64,000 bases of DNA from Phorcus lineatus (taxonomy: Eukaryota > Mollusca > Gastropoda > Trochida > Trochidae), in assembly GCA_921293015.1 (NCBI GenBank), contig OV121085.1, positions 19,605,911 to 19,669,910 of the forward strand. Reading direction: 5' to 3'. Below are positions 60,301 through 61,627 of this stretch, one piece after another; position 1 is the first letter of the stretch, and the number at the start of each line of letters is the position of its first letter. A program made the translations under genes and the position numbers. A model generated the notes under the pieces. That model did no database searches and had not been told where the DNA came from. It was given only the letters and a program-made list of their open reading frames with translations.

Positions 60301-61627
60301 CCATTCTTGTTAATCATTCCTTTGTAAAAACATGTATCTATAGAATGAAGATATGCAAAAAAATCAAACTTACTTTGTAAGTGACATATGGATGTAGATT
60401 GTAGATATATATCTGACCGGTATCAGAAAAGTTGGAGGAGTTGTGTATCTGCCAGTCTTTGCTCACTTGCGGAATATCCATTATTTTCCGTTGAACATAA
60501 TATTTTATATTCTTTAATATCCGTCCTGTCCACCGCAGAACTACAGATGAATATTTCTTTGATGAGCGATTCAAATCTGGTCTCGGCAGATTCCTAAAAT
60601 TTCCTGAAATTGTCCAGAAAGAGGAGTAAAACAATTTCTTCCTCAACAAATTATTCAGAACTTTCAACAAAATTCATGGAAATATAAAGTTATATTAAAA
60701 ATTCATATATTTGAGACCAATTTATTTTGAGAGTTACACTTTAATTAACTTGAAGTATTTTAAACAAACAAGTAAGACAATTTCACCACAAAAGATAAAA
60801 GTAATTGATTTCTTCTTAAGGCTCAAATTTTGCTATTTTTTTCTTCTTACTTTGAAATAGAAATATTCATTGCAATGTTGTGATTAGCATCTGATTAAAA
60901 TCTGAAATGACAAAAACTCGTATTTTACCTATTACATCTTTGTAATATATGTCCAATGCAAATGTGCATCCCTGGATACAGTTCTGTTTCTGTAATAGAC
61001 ATTATAAAATATTATGACATGATCTACCTGTACAAAAATAACTTTGTTTTTACCTACATGTTAGTCAGTGAAGATTCTCTTGAATTCTCTTACATCACTC
61101 CAAAACTATAATTTAAAAAATTTGTCATATCATTAATAAAGAGACGCTTTCCTCTACAATATTGCAGAACGTTTTATATATATTTGAAAAATTTAAGGGA
61201 TAGTGTCATCTATTTTATTCAGAGATTAATATCTTTTATATTTGTTTATCATCATTACTCATAAGTAATTAGATAAACTTGCTGTATATCCTTAATTGTT
61301 TTTATTTTCCATATTTTGTGGTACAGGCAAAGACATGTTACAAGCAAACTTTAAATCACATAAATACATTCAAATACACCTATAATCTACTGGTACATTT
61401 TGTATAAGTAAATAACTAATTATTATTTTCAAAGTTGAAAATGTACAGCAGTTTTTAAAGTTGATATTTTCTATTTTAAAAAGTCTTTAAAACCATTGGA
61501 GCAAAGAACTGCAATGACAAATAATATCTTACTTAAATGAACTGAAATGTAACATTTCACCAAAAGCTAATAATTCAAACATACATACCTGTATTCTTGT
61601 TTCAGCTTCACTGGTTGCTACCTGACC
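5401..61627 (-). CDS. ROS1: ROS1/Sevenless-type receptor tyrosine kinase (41 exons found, 5' end missing)
   Basis: Single-pass receptor tyrosine kinase of the ROS1/Sevenless family. Forty-one exons with GT-AG borders and matching phases total 7779 nt (2592 residues plus TAG). Order: N-terminal Cys motif, two FN3 domains, YWTD-type beta-propeller, FN3, propeller, two FN3, propeller, four FN3, transmembrane helix about 1806-1829, kinase about 1895-2170, then a tail of about 400 residues. Kinase landmarks: LGSGAFGEV 1901-1909, VAVK with catalytic Lys 1930, HRDLAARN from 2027, DFG 2051-2053, and activation-loop YKNDYY 2059-2064, the spacing of ROS1 and insulin-receptor kinases. Human ROS1 has 2347 residues; the excess is mainly the tail. 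The signal-peptide exon(s) upstream of 61627 were not found. An internal alternative start (31677-31725) and a cassette exon (37255-37296) are listed separately. All key catalytic residues are present, so I infer an active kinase. The ligand is unknown from sequence. Confidence 0.93.
6493..6572 (-). CDS. ROS1: ROS1 exon 40: tail
   Basis: 80 nt between acceptor TTGCAG and donor AAG|GTAATC; starts with 2 nt of a split codon and ends in phase 0. Encodes a basic, Ser/Arg-rich tail stretch ([13 protein letters not shown]) ending TSDK. Both neighbouring junctions restore the reading frame. Confidence 0.82.
7269..7296. repeat. (AT)n microsatellite
   Basis: Uninterrupted alternating AT run inside intron 39. 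Confidence 0.9.
8286..8500. repeat. 36-bp minisatellite abutting a ROS1 splice donor
   Basis: Imperfect tandem copies of a roughly 36-bp unit made of sub-blocks such as acacgacacaaacagtcac and atgacaccaaacgcatc. It begins about 15 bp below the donor of exon 39. Because the unit is divisible by three, the minus-strand frame continuing from exon 39 stays open through it (repeats of [12 protein letters not shown]), so retention of the intron would add a Cys-rich repetitive extension. Confidence 0.8.
8516..8695 (-). CDS. ROS1: ROS1 exon 39: tail with YYGLANLAF segment
   Basis: 180 nt; acceptor TGTTTGCAG at 8696-8697 chosen because it alone restores the frame from exon 38 (phase 1 plus 2 nt). Donor GAG|GTACAT, phase 1. 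Encodes a Pro-rich [11 protein letters not shown] stretch followed by [10 protein letters not shown], a possible phosphotyrosine or PTB site, then a Ser/Thr/Glu-rich region. A second AG at 8673-8674 would shift the frame. Confidence 0.82.
8696..10367 (-). other. intron 38, no feature recognised
   Basis: AT-rich intron sequence. Open frames at 8773-8964 and 9163-9426 are hydrophobic low-complexity translations of AT-rich DNA and are not supported as genes. Confidence 0.6.
10368..10516 (-). CDS. ROS1: ROS1 exon 38: kinase C-lobe end
   Basis: 149 nt, 1 nt of a split codon at the start, phase 1 at the end. Encodes [18 protein letters not shown], the conserved final C-lobe helices with the CW...RPsF signature of tyrosine kinases (human ROS1 has LMTQCWAQEPDQRPTF), then the beginning of the tail. 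Confidence 0.93.
10952..11086 (-). CDS. ROS1: ROS1 exon 37: kinase subdomain IX-X
   Basis: 135 nt; TG|G completes the invariant Trp after SDI. Encodes [18 protein letters not shown] followed by the YVRAGGKL segment, closely matching the human ROS1 SFGILIWEILTLGHQPYP stretch. Donor GAAAT|GTGAGT, phase 2. Confidence 0.95.
11087..12174 (-). other. intron 36 containing a LINE remnant
   Basis: AT-rich intron; the only recognisable content is the retrotransposon 3' fragment at 11270-11680. Confidence 0.7.
11270..11680 (-). mobile_element. 3' remnant of a non-LTR retrotransposon (LINE)
   Basis: The minus-strand frame encodes a C-terminal LINE signature: [16 protein letters not shown] followed by a zinc-binding pattern in [19 protein letters not shown] (CxxC...H-x4-C), typical of the end of non-LTR retrotransposon ORF2 proteins. 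A stop lies at 11270 and an in-frame TAA near 11690 breaks the upstream frame, so no reverse transcriptase remains. It lies in the same orientation as ROS1. The clade cannot be fixed from this fragment. Confidence 0.65.
12175..12372 (-). CDS. ROS1: ROS1 exon 36: catalytic loop and activation loop
   Basis: 198 nt. Completes HRD across the junction (CAC AG|A) and encodes [10 protein letters not shown], then [20 protein letters not shown] and [16 protein letters not shown]. Catalytic Asp, DFG Asp and the three activation-loop tyrosines (YxxxYY) are intact. Almost identical to human ROS1 here. Ends TG|GTCAGT, splitting the invariant Trp codon. Confidence 0.97.
12783..12880 (-). CDS. ROS1: ROS1 exon 35: kinase alpha-E helix
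   Basis: 98 nt, phase 0 start, phase 2 end (CAC AG|GTAAGT). Encodes [20 protein letters not shown] and ends FVHR, the helix leading to the catalytic loop. Confidence 0.95.
13296..13490 (-). CDS. ROS1: ROS1 exon 34: alpha-C helix, hinge and gatekeeper
   Basis: 195 nt, exactly 65 codons (residues 1931-1995). Encodes [14 protein letters not shown] (alpha-C with the salt-bridge Glu in KEA) and the hinge [19 protein letters not shown]. The gatekeeper residue is Met 1976 (codon at 13353-13355), where human ROS1 has Leu2026. The Gly-Gly of the solvent front is conserved. Confidence 0.96.
13843..14005 (-). CDS. ROS1: ROS1 exon 33: glycine-rich loop and catalytic lysine
   Basis: 163 nt, 1 nt of a split codon at the start. 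Encodes [20 protein letters not shown], then [19 protein letters not shown] and ends VAVK with catalytic Lys 1930. Matches human ROS1 ([38 protein letters not shown]). Donor CAAG|GTAATT. Confidence 0.97.
14388..14526 (-). CDS. ROS1: ROS1 exon 32: juxtamembrane segment
   Basis: 139 nt, 2 nt at start, phase 2 at end. Encodes [14 protein letters not shown], a stop-transfer cluster right after the membrane helix, and ends NTLYSI before the kinase linker (human has NACYAIHTLPT). The donor CAA|GTAGGC is weak, but the frame closes with TAG if read through and joins exactly to exon 33. Confidence 0.9.
14727..14792 (+). repeat. short molluscan interspersed repeat core (fragment)
   Basis: The stretch gtgagtgagtt.ttgttt.ac..cgcttgggcaatatt is shared with the insertion at 41979-42036. 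From memory this GAGTGAGTGAGT...GCAATATT core is common in gastropod genomes as a SINE-like repeat. Flanks cattaaag and catttaaag may be a decayed target duplication. Confidence 0.5.
14981..15085 (-). CDS. ROS1: ROS1 exon 31: transmembrane helix
   Basis: 105 nt, 2 nt at start, phase 1 at end. Encodes a short acidic/polar stalk ([10 protein letters not shown]), then a strongly hydrophobic run of about 23 residues rich in Val/Ile ([14 protein letters not shown] onward, ending in CIF) followed in exon 32 by MRRRK. This fixes the type I topology: FN3/propeller outside, kinase inside. Confidence 0.95.
15615..15784 (-). CDS. ROS1: ROS1 exon 30: last FN3 domain, second half
   Basis: 170 nt. Encodes the C-terminal strands of the membrane-proximal FN3 domain: [20 protein letters not shown] and YGPFSDNS. 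The Y-x-F-R-V-A-A-x-N-x-x-G-x-G/Y motif is diagnostic of FN3. Donor CTG|GTGAGT, phase 1. Confidence 0.93.
16034..16157 (-). CDS. ROS1: ROS1 exon 29: last FN3 domain, first half
   Basis: 124 nt, 2 nt at start, phase 2 at end. Encodes [13 protein letters not shown], then [20 protein letters not shown], the Pro-rich A strand and the Trp-containing B strand plus 'NNG.. QYILEY' C strand of an FN3 domain. Confidence 0.93.
16502..16694 (-). CDS. ROS1: ROS1 exon 28: FN3 domain 8
   Basis: 193 nt, phase 0 start, phase 1 end (CTTA|GTAAGT). Encodes [11 protein letters not shown] and [18 protein letters not shown], a typical FN3 second half, then [14 protein letters not shown]. Confidence 0.9.
16695..17777 (-). 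other. intron 27, no feature beyond an AT-rich microsatellite
   Basis: A run of ATG/ATA triplets (about 16770-16815) is the only notable feature; no exon recognised. Confidence 0.6.
17778..17954 (-). CDS. ROS1: ROS1 exon 27: FN3 7/8 linker region
   Basis: 177 nt, 59 whole codons, phase 0 at both ends. Encodes [20 protein letters not shown], then [20 protein letters not shown], the Trp strand of the next FN3 domain, ending SFDYAE. Confidence 0.92.
18578..18804 (-). CDS. ROS1: ROS1 exon 26: FN3 domain 7
   Basis: 227 nt, 2 nt at start. Encodes [20 protein letters not shown], then YVVKWSTKD and LPNHLYTIK. Compares with human ROS1 TSLIISWRESHKPNGPKESV, including the PNGP(Q/K)E motif. Confidence 0.94.
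18940..19330. repeat. degenerate tandem repeat in intron 25
   Basis: Three loosely similar blocks of roughly 100-130 bp share elements such as agcttaca/tat, atagactgtt.nagtcat and catggctgacatg. Old and diverged; seen by eye only. Confidence 0.4.
19506..19647 (-). CDS. ROS1: ROS1 exon 25: FN3 domain 6, second half
   Basis: 142 nt, phase 0 start, phase 1 end. Encodes [20 protein letters not shown], the classic FN3 'L.P.T.Y.v.V...N' signature; human ROS1 has LQPFSTYMIQIAVKNYYS at this place. Confidence 0.94.
20242..20465 (-). CDS. ROS1: ROS1 exon 24: FN3 domain 6, first half
   Basis: 224 nt, 2 nt at start, phase 0 end (CTG|GTGAGA). Encodes [18 protein letters not shown], then [13 protein letters not shown]; two Cys near [11 protein letters not shown]. 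Corresponds to the human TSLTIRLPLAK...TYLVYYAEV stretch. Confidence 0.92.
20827..20997 (-). CDS. ROS1: ROS1 exon 23: propeller 3, last blade
   Basis: 171 nt, 2 nt at start, phase 1 end. Encodes [20 protein letters not shown], a YWTD-type blade motif, and ends HLQPLP before FN3 6; human ROS1 has VMQPFPDKAFL at the same border. Confidence 0.92.
21429..21724 (-). CDS. ROS1: ROS1 exon 22: propeller 3
   Basis: 296 nt, 1 nt at start, phase 1 end. Encodes [20 protein letters not shown], the Cys pair [20 protein letters not shown], and [16 protein letters not shown]. Human ROS1 has RNQCSCNVTEFELSGAMAID and GCQCWRV at matching places, a strong orthology signal. Confidence 0.95.
21976..22160 (-). CDS. 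ROS1: ROS1 exon 21: propeller 3
   Basis: 185 nt, phase 0 start, phase 2 end. Encodes [19 protein letters not shown] (human: VITIDWISRHLYFALKESQ) and the next blade ending DPYS. Exact DWISR..LY match to ROS1. Confidence 0.95.
22236..22350. mobile_element. small foldback/MITE-like element (CTTTGTGAAAGG ends)
   Basis: Imperfect inverted ends (ggcctcctagcgcaaagc and gctttgtgaaaggggcc) flank a core with ctaaggt...ggttaaccctag shared with 4773-4876. This matches a palindromic repeat type I recall as common in molluscs. Lies in intron 20. No coding capacity. Confidence 0.55.
22570..22772 (-). CDS. ROS1: ROS1 exon 20: start of propeller 3
   Basis: 203 nt, 2 nt at start, phase 0 end (GAA|GTAAGT). 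Encodes [18 protein letters not shown] and [20 protein letters not shown], the first blade strands after FN3 5. Confidence 0.92.
22887..22950 (-). CDS. ROS1: ROS1 exon 19: end of FN3 domain 5
   Basis: 64 nt, phase 0 start, phase 1 end. Encodes [20 protein letters not shown], the terminal FN3 strand with the G-x-G-P-x-S/A-D motif (human: FTSKGPGPYADVV). Confidence 0.92.
23392..23642 (-). CDS. ROS1: ROS1 exon 18: FN3 domain 5
   Basis: 251 nt, 2 nt at start, phase 0 end (TTTCAG|GTGTGT). Encodes [32 protein letters not shown] and [12 protein letters not shown]: linker, Trp strand, 'GVL..(H/F)EVFY' strand and the Tyr-corner strand of an FN3 domain. Confidence 0.93.
24009..24138 (-). CDS. ROS1: ROS1 exon 17: FN3 domain 4, second half
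   Basis: 130 nt, phase 0 start, phase 1 end. Encodes [20 protein letters not shown] and [14 protein letters not shown]; human ROS1 reads VEGLEPYALFNLSVTPYTYW then GKGPKTSLSLRAP, a near column-by-column match. Confidence 0.95.
24621..24796 (-). CDS. ROS1: ROS1 exon 16: FN3 domain 4, first half
   Basis: 176 nt, 2 nt at start, phase 0 end (ATT|GTAAGT). Encodes [20 protein letters not shown], then [14 protein letters not shown]; human has IEGNASSFQILWNGPPAVDW and GVVFYSVEF. Confidence 0.94.
25341..25504 (-). CDS. ROS1: ROS1 exon 15: end of propeller 2
   Basis: 164 nt, 1 nt at start, phase 1 end. Encodes [20 protein letters not shown] (human: LMYYSGRLFWINGFRIITT), the last blade, then a linker to FN3 4. 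Confidence 0.95.
25522..26412 (-). mobile_element. internally deleted Tigger/pogo-type DNA transposon
   Basis: The terminal inverted repeats begin CAGTCAGACC(T/C)CGATAATCCG at both ends with one mismatch in the first 20 bases, flanked by the TA target duplication (25520-25521 and 26413-26414). Several internal copies of CGTTCGGAT lie near the ends. The 891-bp element keeps only the N-terminal part of its transposase (25610-26032, minus strand). It sits in ROS1 intron 14, in the same orientation as the gene. Confidence 0.88.
25610..26032 (-). pseudogene. Tigger transposase fragment (CENP-B-type DNA-binding part)
   Basis: Open frame of about 140 residues inside the transposon. The start is basic ([19 protein letters not shown], an eroded pipsqueak-type helix-turn-helix). 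It is followed by a CENP-B/Tc5-type domain: [12 protein letters not shown]...[13 protein letters not shown]...[15 protein letters not shown], which is characteristic of Tigger/Jerky proteins. The DDE catalytic domain is absent, so the element is non-autonomous. The first helix-turn-helix also looks shortened. An in-frame ATG at 26009-26011 (MASPAPKRK) may be the true start. Confidence 0.85.
28426..28778 (-). CDS. ROS1: ROS1 exon 14: propeller 2
   Basis: 353 nt, phase 0 start, phase 2 end (CGAC|GTAAGA). Encodes [20 protein letters not shown] then [16 protein letters not shown] and [20 protein letters not shown]. Human ROS1 has VVDSVGGYLYWTTLYSVEST, RLNGESSLV and LTLDLSDGLLYWLVQDSQ at the same places. 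Confidence 0.96.
29186..29358 (-). CDS. ROS1: ROS1 exon 13: propeller 2, first blades
   Basis: 173 nt, 2 nt at start, phase 0 end (GGCGTG|GTGAGA). Encodes [19 protein letters not shown] and [20 protein letters not shown]; human has GAGALAFEWLGHFLYWAGKT. This donor was chosen over one at 29109 because it joins exon 14 in phase. Confidence 0.94.
29722..29835 (-). CDS. ROS1: ROS1 exon 12: linker into propeller 2
   Basis: 114 nt, 2 nt at start, phase 1 end. Encodes [20 protein letters not shown] and [10 protein letters not shown], comparable to the human PASEPPFIMAVKEDGLWSK linker. Confidence 0.9.
30278..30490 (-). CDS. ROS1: ROS1 exon 11: FN3 domain 3, second half
   Basis: 213 nt, 2 nt at start, phase 1 end. 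Encodes [13 protein letters not shown] (human SAWQNWTYEVKVS), [20 protein letters not shown] and [14 protein letters not shown] (human RPGPWSEPSVGTTL). Confidence 0.96.
30491..31029 (-). other. intron 10, nothing recognised
   Basis: AT-rich intron sequence with no repeat or exon visible. Confidence 0.6.
31030..31122 (-). CDS. ROS1: ROS1 exon 10: FN3 domain 3, first half
   Basis: 93 nt, 2 nt (TA) at start, phase 1 end. Encodes [20 protein letters not shown]; human has RPQELSVLFGSHQALVQWKP. The first two bases complete a Val codon (G|TA) with either upstream exon 9 or the alternative signal-peptide exon at 31677-31725, so this is the predicted shared acceptor of two transcript classes. Confidence 0.95.
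31677..31725 (-). CDS. ROS1: alternative first coding exon of ROS1: signal peptide
   Basis: The minus strand reads ATG at 31723-31725 followed by [16 protein letters not shown] and a donor CAG|GTAAAT at 31675-31676, leaving 1 nt (G). This is a textbook signal-peptide shape: a basic n-region, an 11-residue hydrophobic core, and a short polar region VPHDA supplied by exon 10. An in-frame TAG (31789-31791) closes the frame upstream, so the ATG is the first in its frame. Phase 1 joins exactly to exon 10 (G|TA, Val). Result: a secreted-targeted start for a ROS1 isoform of 2095 residues lacking FN3 1-2 and propeller 1. The Kozak context (T at -3) is weak. No transcript evidence is available here. 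Confidence 0.62.
31726..32180 (-). promoter_or_regulatory. candidate internal ROS1 promoter in intron 9
   Basis: The stretch upstream of the alternative start is visibly richer in CpG than the surrounding introns (about 20 CpG by eye across 31681-32210). It contains a perfect ETS-family consensus ACCGGAAGT on the minus strand (32018-32026). It lies between exon 9 and the signal-peptide exon, where a promoter for the short isoform would have to be. No TATA box is clear. Inference from composition and position. Confidence 0.45.
32308..32732 (-). CDS. ROS1: ROS1 exon 9: propeller 1, final blades
   Basis: 425 nt, 1 nt at start, phase 1 end (CCTG|GTATGT). Encodes [52 protein letters not shown] and [14 protein letters not shown], ending HPRMQPSP. 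Human ROS1 reads VFYLLRDGIYRADL, IIYFNDTAQVFMSTFLDG and SSQLHPLPGRPQ, so order and border agree. Confidence 0.96.
32979..33073 (-). CDS. ROS1: ROS1 exon 8: propeller 1
   Basis: 95 nt, phase 0 start, phase 2 end. Encodes [20 protein letters not shown] and [10 protein letters not shown], continuing a blade with two Cys (human: LVCVCDLENCSNIEEI then KIVADSYNGY). Confidence 0.93.
33074..35266 (-). other. intron 7 with one copy of a local duplication
   Basis: AT-rich intron; 33548-33729 is repeated at 35486-35694 on the other side of exon 7. No exon recognised. Confidence 0.7.
33548..33729 (+). repeat. direct repeat copy 1 (flanks ROS1 exon 7)
   Basis: Starts tgtgcaaacaacaggatgta and ends catttgttacatttcaa-like; nearly identical to 35486-35694 apart from scattered substitutions and a roughly 24-bp block missing here. 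Confidence 0.85.
35267..35445 (-). CDS. ROS1: ROS1 exon 7: propeller 1
   Basis: 179 nt, 2 nt (GT) at start, phase 0 end (AGG|GTAGGT). Encodes [20 protein letters not shown] and [19 protein letters not shown]; human has GISVDVHQQIVYFSEGTLIW and SSISIDWLYQRMYFIMDE. Its first codon is completed by exon 6 or by the cassette exon at 37255-37296. Confidence 0.94.
35486..35694 (+). repeat. direct repeat copy 2 (flanks ROS1 exon 7)
   Basis: Second copy of the 33548-33729 sequence, beginning about 40 bp beyond the exon 7 acceptor; carries an additional block (caatgagcaagttgtacatt onward) absent from copy 1. Confidence 0.85.
37255..37296 (-). CDS. ROS1: candidate alternative cassette exon of ROS1 (14 residues)
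   Basis: 42 nt between an AG (CCAAAG) and a donor ATCACAG|GTATTG. Upstream on the minus strand lies a long pyrimidine tract (CTGTCTGTCTCTCTCTC) with a branch-point-like CTAAT. It starts with 2 nt and ends in phase 1, exactly the phase of the exon 6/7 junction, so inclusion is in frame and adds [14 protein letters not shown] before GIGIH. Its end (NIT|G) resembles the end of exon 6 (KIT|G) and human ROS1 YHNITGIS. Without the cassette the length already matches human, so I infer optional inclusion. The acceptor AAAG is suboptimal. Confidence 0.5.
37600..37691. repeat. 41-bp tandem duplication
   Basis: Two identical 41-bp copies (37600-37640, 37641-37681) starting gacaaaattgtgagttttgt, plus a 10-bp start of a third. 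Confidence 0.92.
38991..39119 (-). CDS. ROS1: ROS1 exon 6: start of propeller 1
   Basis: 129 nt, 2 nt (TA) at start, phase 1 end (ACAG|GTATGT). Encodes [20 protein letters not shown] and ends NKSIKIT; human has EEQWLFLSRKTSLRKRSLKH and YHNIT at the same place. Joins exon 5 in phase across a 17 kb intron. Confidence 0.88.
41900..42447. repeat. 117-bp tandem array (about 4 copies)
   Basis: Units start at 41906, 42096, 42213 and 42330 (counting from actccatgtgg). The last three are exactly 117 bp apart and nearly identical; the first is interrupted by the 58-bp insertion with its target duplication. 117 is divisible by three, so an open frame (42086-42448) of 39-residue repeats arises by chance. 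Confidence 0.93.
41979..42036 (+). mobile_element. 58-bp SINE-like insertion with 14-bp target site duplication
   Basis: The sequence begins tgagtgagtgagttgttgtt and contains gcttgggcaatatt. It is flanked on both sides by a perfect 14-bp duplication atggtctgaaagag (41965-41978 and 42037-42050), which occurs once in each uninterrupted 117-bp unit. This demonstrates insertion. The core resembles a gastropod SINE-type repeat and the fragment at 14727-14792. Confidence 0.8.
45337..45707. mobile_element. 371-bp non-autonomous DNA element with TIRs (MITE)
   Basis: The left end TACCGTATTCGACGTGATAA is mirrored at the right end (RC: TACCGTATTCGACTTAATAA) followed by GCGCC/CCGCC blocks, giving inverted repeats of about 25 bp with few mismatches. 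TA dinucleotides at both ends may be the target duplication. Internal GGGCGC(T/C) blocks repeat near each end. No transposase. Confidence 0.8.
47575..47790. other. GC/CpG-richer island of unknown nature in intron 5
   Basis: Stands out from AT-rich flanks; contains gcattctgggtcatacgcc, ctcggcgccaatg and cacccgaggaac. A 101-residue plus-strand frame crosses it ([19 protein letters not shown]) but matches no family I know and has no minus-strand exon that fits ROS1 phase. Could be a repeat fragment, an enhancer or promoter, or an exon of something else. Confidence 0.35.
48271..48430. repeat. 77-bp tandem duplication
   Basis: Two near-identical copies (48271-48347, 48348-48424) starting caaatcatcaggtgtaatat, followed by a diverged start of a third (caaattaacaggtgcaatat). 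Confidence 0.92.
48551..48838. repeat. 33-bp minisatellite, about 8.7 copies
   Basis: Units start every 33 bp from 48551 (acaagaaatatcaatgacac...). They are almost identical; one copy has C-to-T (tgatact). Because 33 is a multiple of three and no frame has a stop, both strands show open frames of 11-residue repeats ([11 protein letters not shown] on plus, [11 protein letters not shown] on minus), which I read as by-products. Confidence 0.95.
49200..50900. repeat. cluster of decayed related repeats
   Basis: Blocks at about 49583-49733 and 50743-50897 are diverged copies of one sequence (shared gagggcagtg..., gggattctcatgttacaaattgtca and attggcccag...atgggatgt). Between them, variants of aaagtcacaaaattgtcaac recur at irregular spacing. 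Interpreted as an old repeat array or nested transposon remains. Confidence 0.5.
50553..50690. mobile_element. 138-bp palindromic MITE-like element
   Basis: Arms of about 40 bp are inverted copies: the left gttataacattccatcaagg... and the RC of the right gttaaaacattctgtcaagg... continue with tga.atagggatat. A short loop containing gagcggaactcggttgc separates them. No coding capacity. Confidence 0.75.
55689..55731. repeat. 15-bp tandem repeat
   Basis: Three copies of ttagagtacttgtac. Confidence 0.85.
56313..56606 (-). CDS. ROS1: ROS1 exon 5: FN3 domain 2
   Basis: 294 nt, 2 nt at start, phase 1 end. Encodes [39 protein letters not shown] and [19 protein letters not shown], a full FN3 domain; human has ETAPLIRNIESSSPDTVEVS, WDPPQFPGGPILGYNLRLIS and FSIAAVNEVGEGPEAES. 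Two usable donors lie 6 nt apart: G|GTAACT (exon to 56313) and T|GTAAGT (exon to 56307). Both are in phase 1. Confidence 0.95.
56607..59888 (-). other. intron 4, with a molluscan-type dispersed repeat
   Basis: AT-rich; a C13 run sits at about 58362-58374 and a two-copy dispersed repeat at 59350-59730. No exon recognised. Confidence 0.65.
59350..59730. repeat. tandem pair of a molluscan dispersed repeat
   Basis: Two related units start at 59351 and 59521 (gaacaagggcaataactctgg type, about 170 bp apart), sharing cacacttctcatt, ccat.aaggta and agtttctgag.aaa.ctgtcccctt. The second runs into a gacagac...gacggacagacag tail and ccatcgtggcaaggg. From memory this sequence type is frequent in mollusc genomes. 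Confidence 0.7.
59889..59976 (-). CDS. ROS1: ROS1 exon 4: end of FN3 domain 1
   Basis: 88 nt, phase 0 start, phase 1 end (GGTG|GTGAGT). Encodes [20 protein letters not shown] then FAILTLAHG; human has IFRVVWIFTAQLQLYSPPSP then SYRTHPHG, an excellent match including the terminal HG. Confidence 0.93.
60374..60603 (-). CDS. ROS1: ROS1 exon 3: FN3 domain 1
   Basis: 230 nt, 2 nt at start, phase 0 end (AAA|GTAAGT). Encodes [20 protein letters not shown], then [16 protein letters not shown] and [13 protein letters not shown]; human has ADLPTAPFASSIGSHNMTLR, WKSANFSGVKYIIQWK and VKPLHPFTEYI. Acceptor TTTCAG at 60604-60605 chosen because it restores frame with exon 2. Confidence 0.94.
60929..60989 (-). 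CDS. ROS1: ROS1 exon 2: N-terminal NCIQGC motif
   Basis: 61 nt, phase 0 start, phase 1 end. Encodes [20 protein letters not shown]. Human ROS1 has SEPCIQGCHFWNSVDQKNC at the same position before FN3 1, so the CIQGC core identifies the true N-terminal region. Confidence 0.88.
60990..61588 (-). other. intron 1 (of those seen), nothing recognised
   Basis: AT-rich intron without repeat or exon signals. Confidence 0.6.
61589..61627 (-). CDS. ROS1: ROS1 exon 1 (first one found): N-terminal segment
   Basis: 39 nt, 13 whole codons, with acceptor TTTTTTCAG and donor ATACAG|GTATGT. Encodes [13 protein letters not shown], aligned with human NLGQQLDLGTPHNLSE just before CIQGC. The other two frames contain stops. 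Because it starts at an acceptor, at least one more exon (signal peptide) lies at higher coordinates. Confidence 0.75.

Noticed and set aside
60594-60595. Second acceptor TTTTAG for exon 3
   Set aside because: Gives the wrong phase after exon 2; the TTTCAG 10 nt earlier fits.
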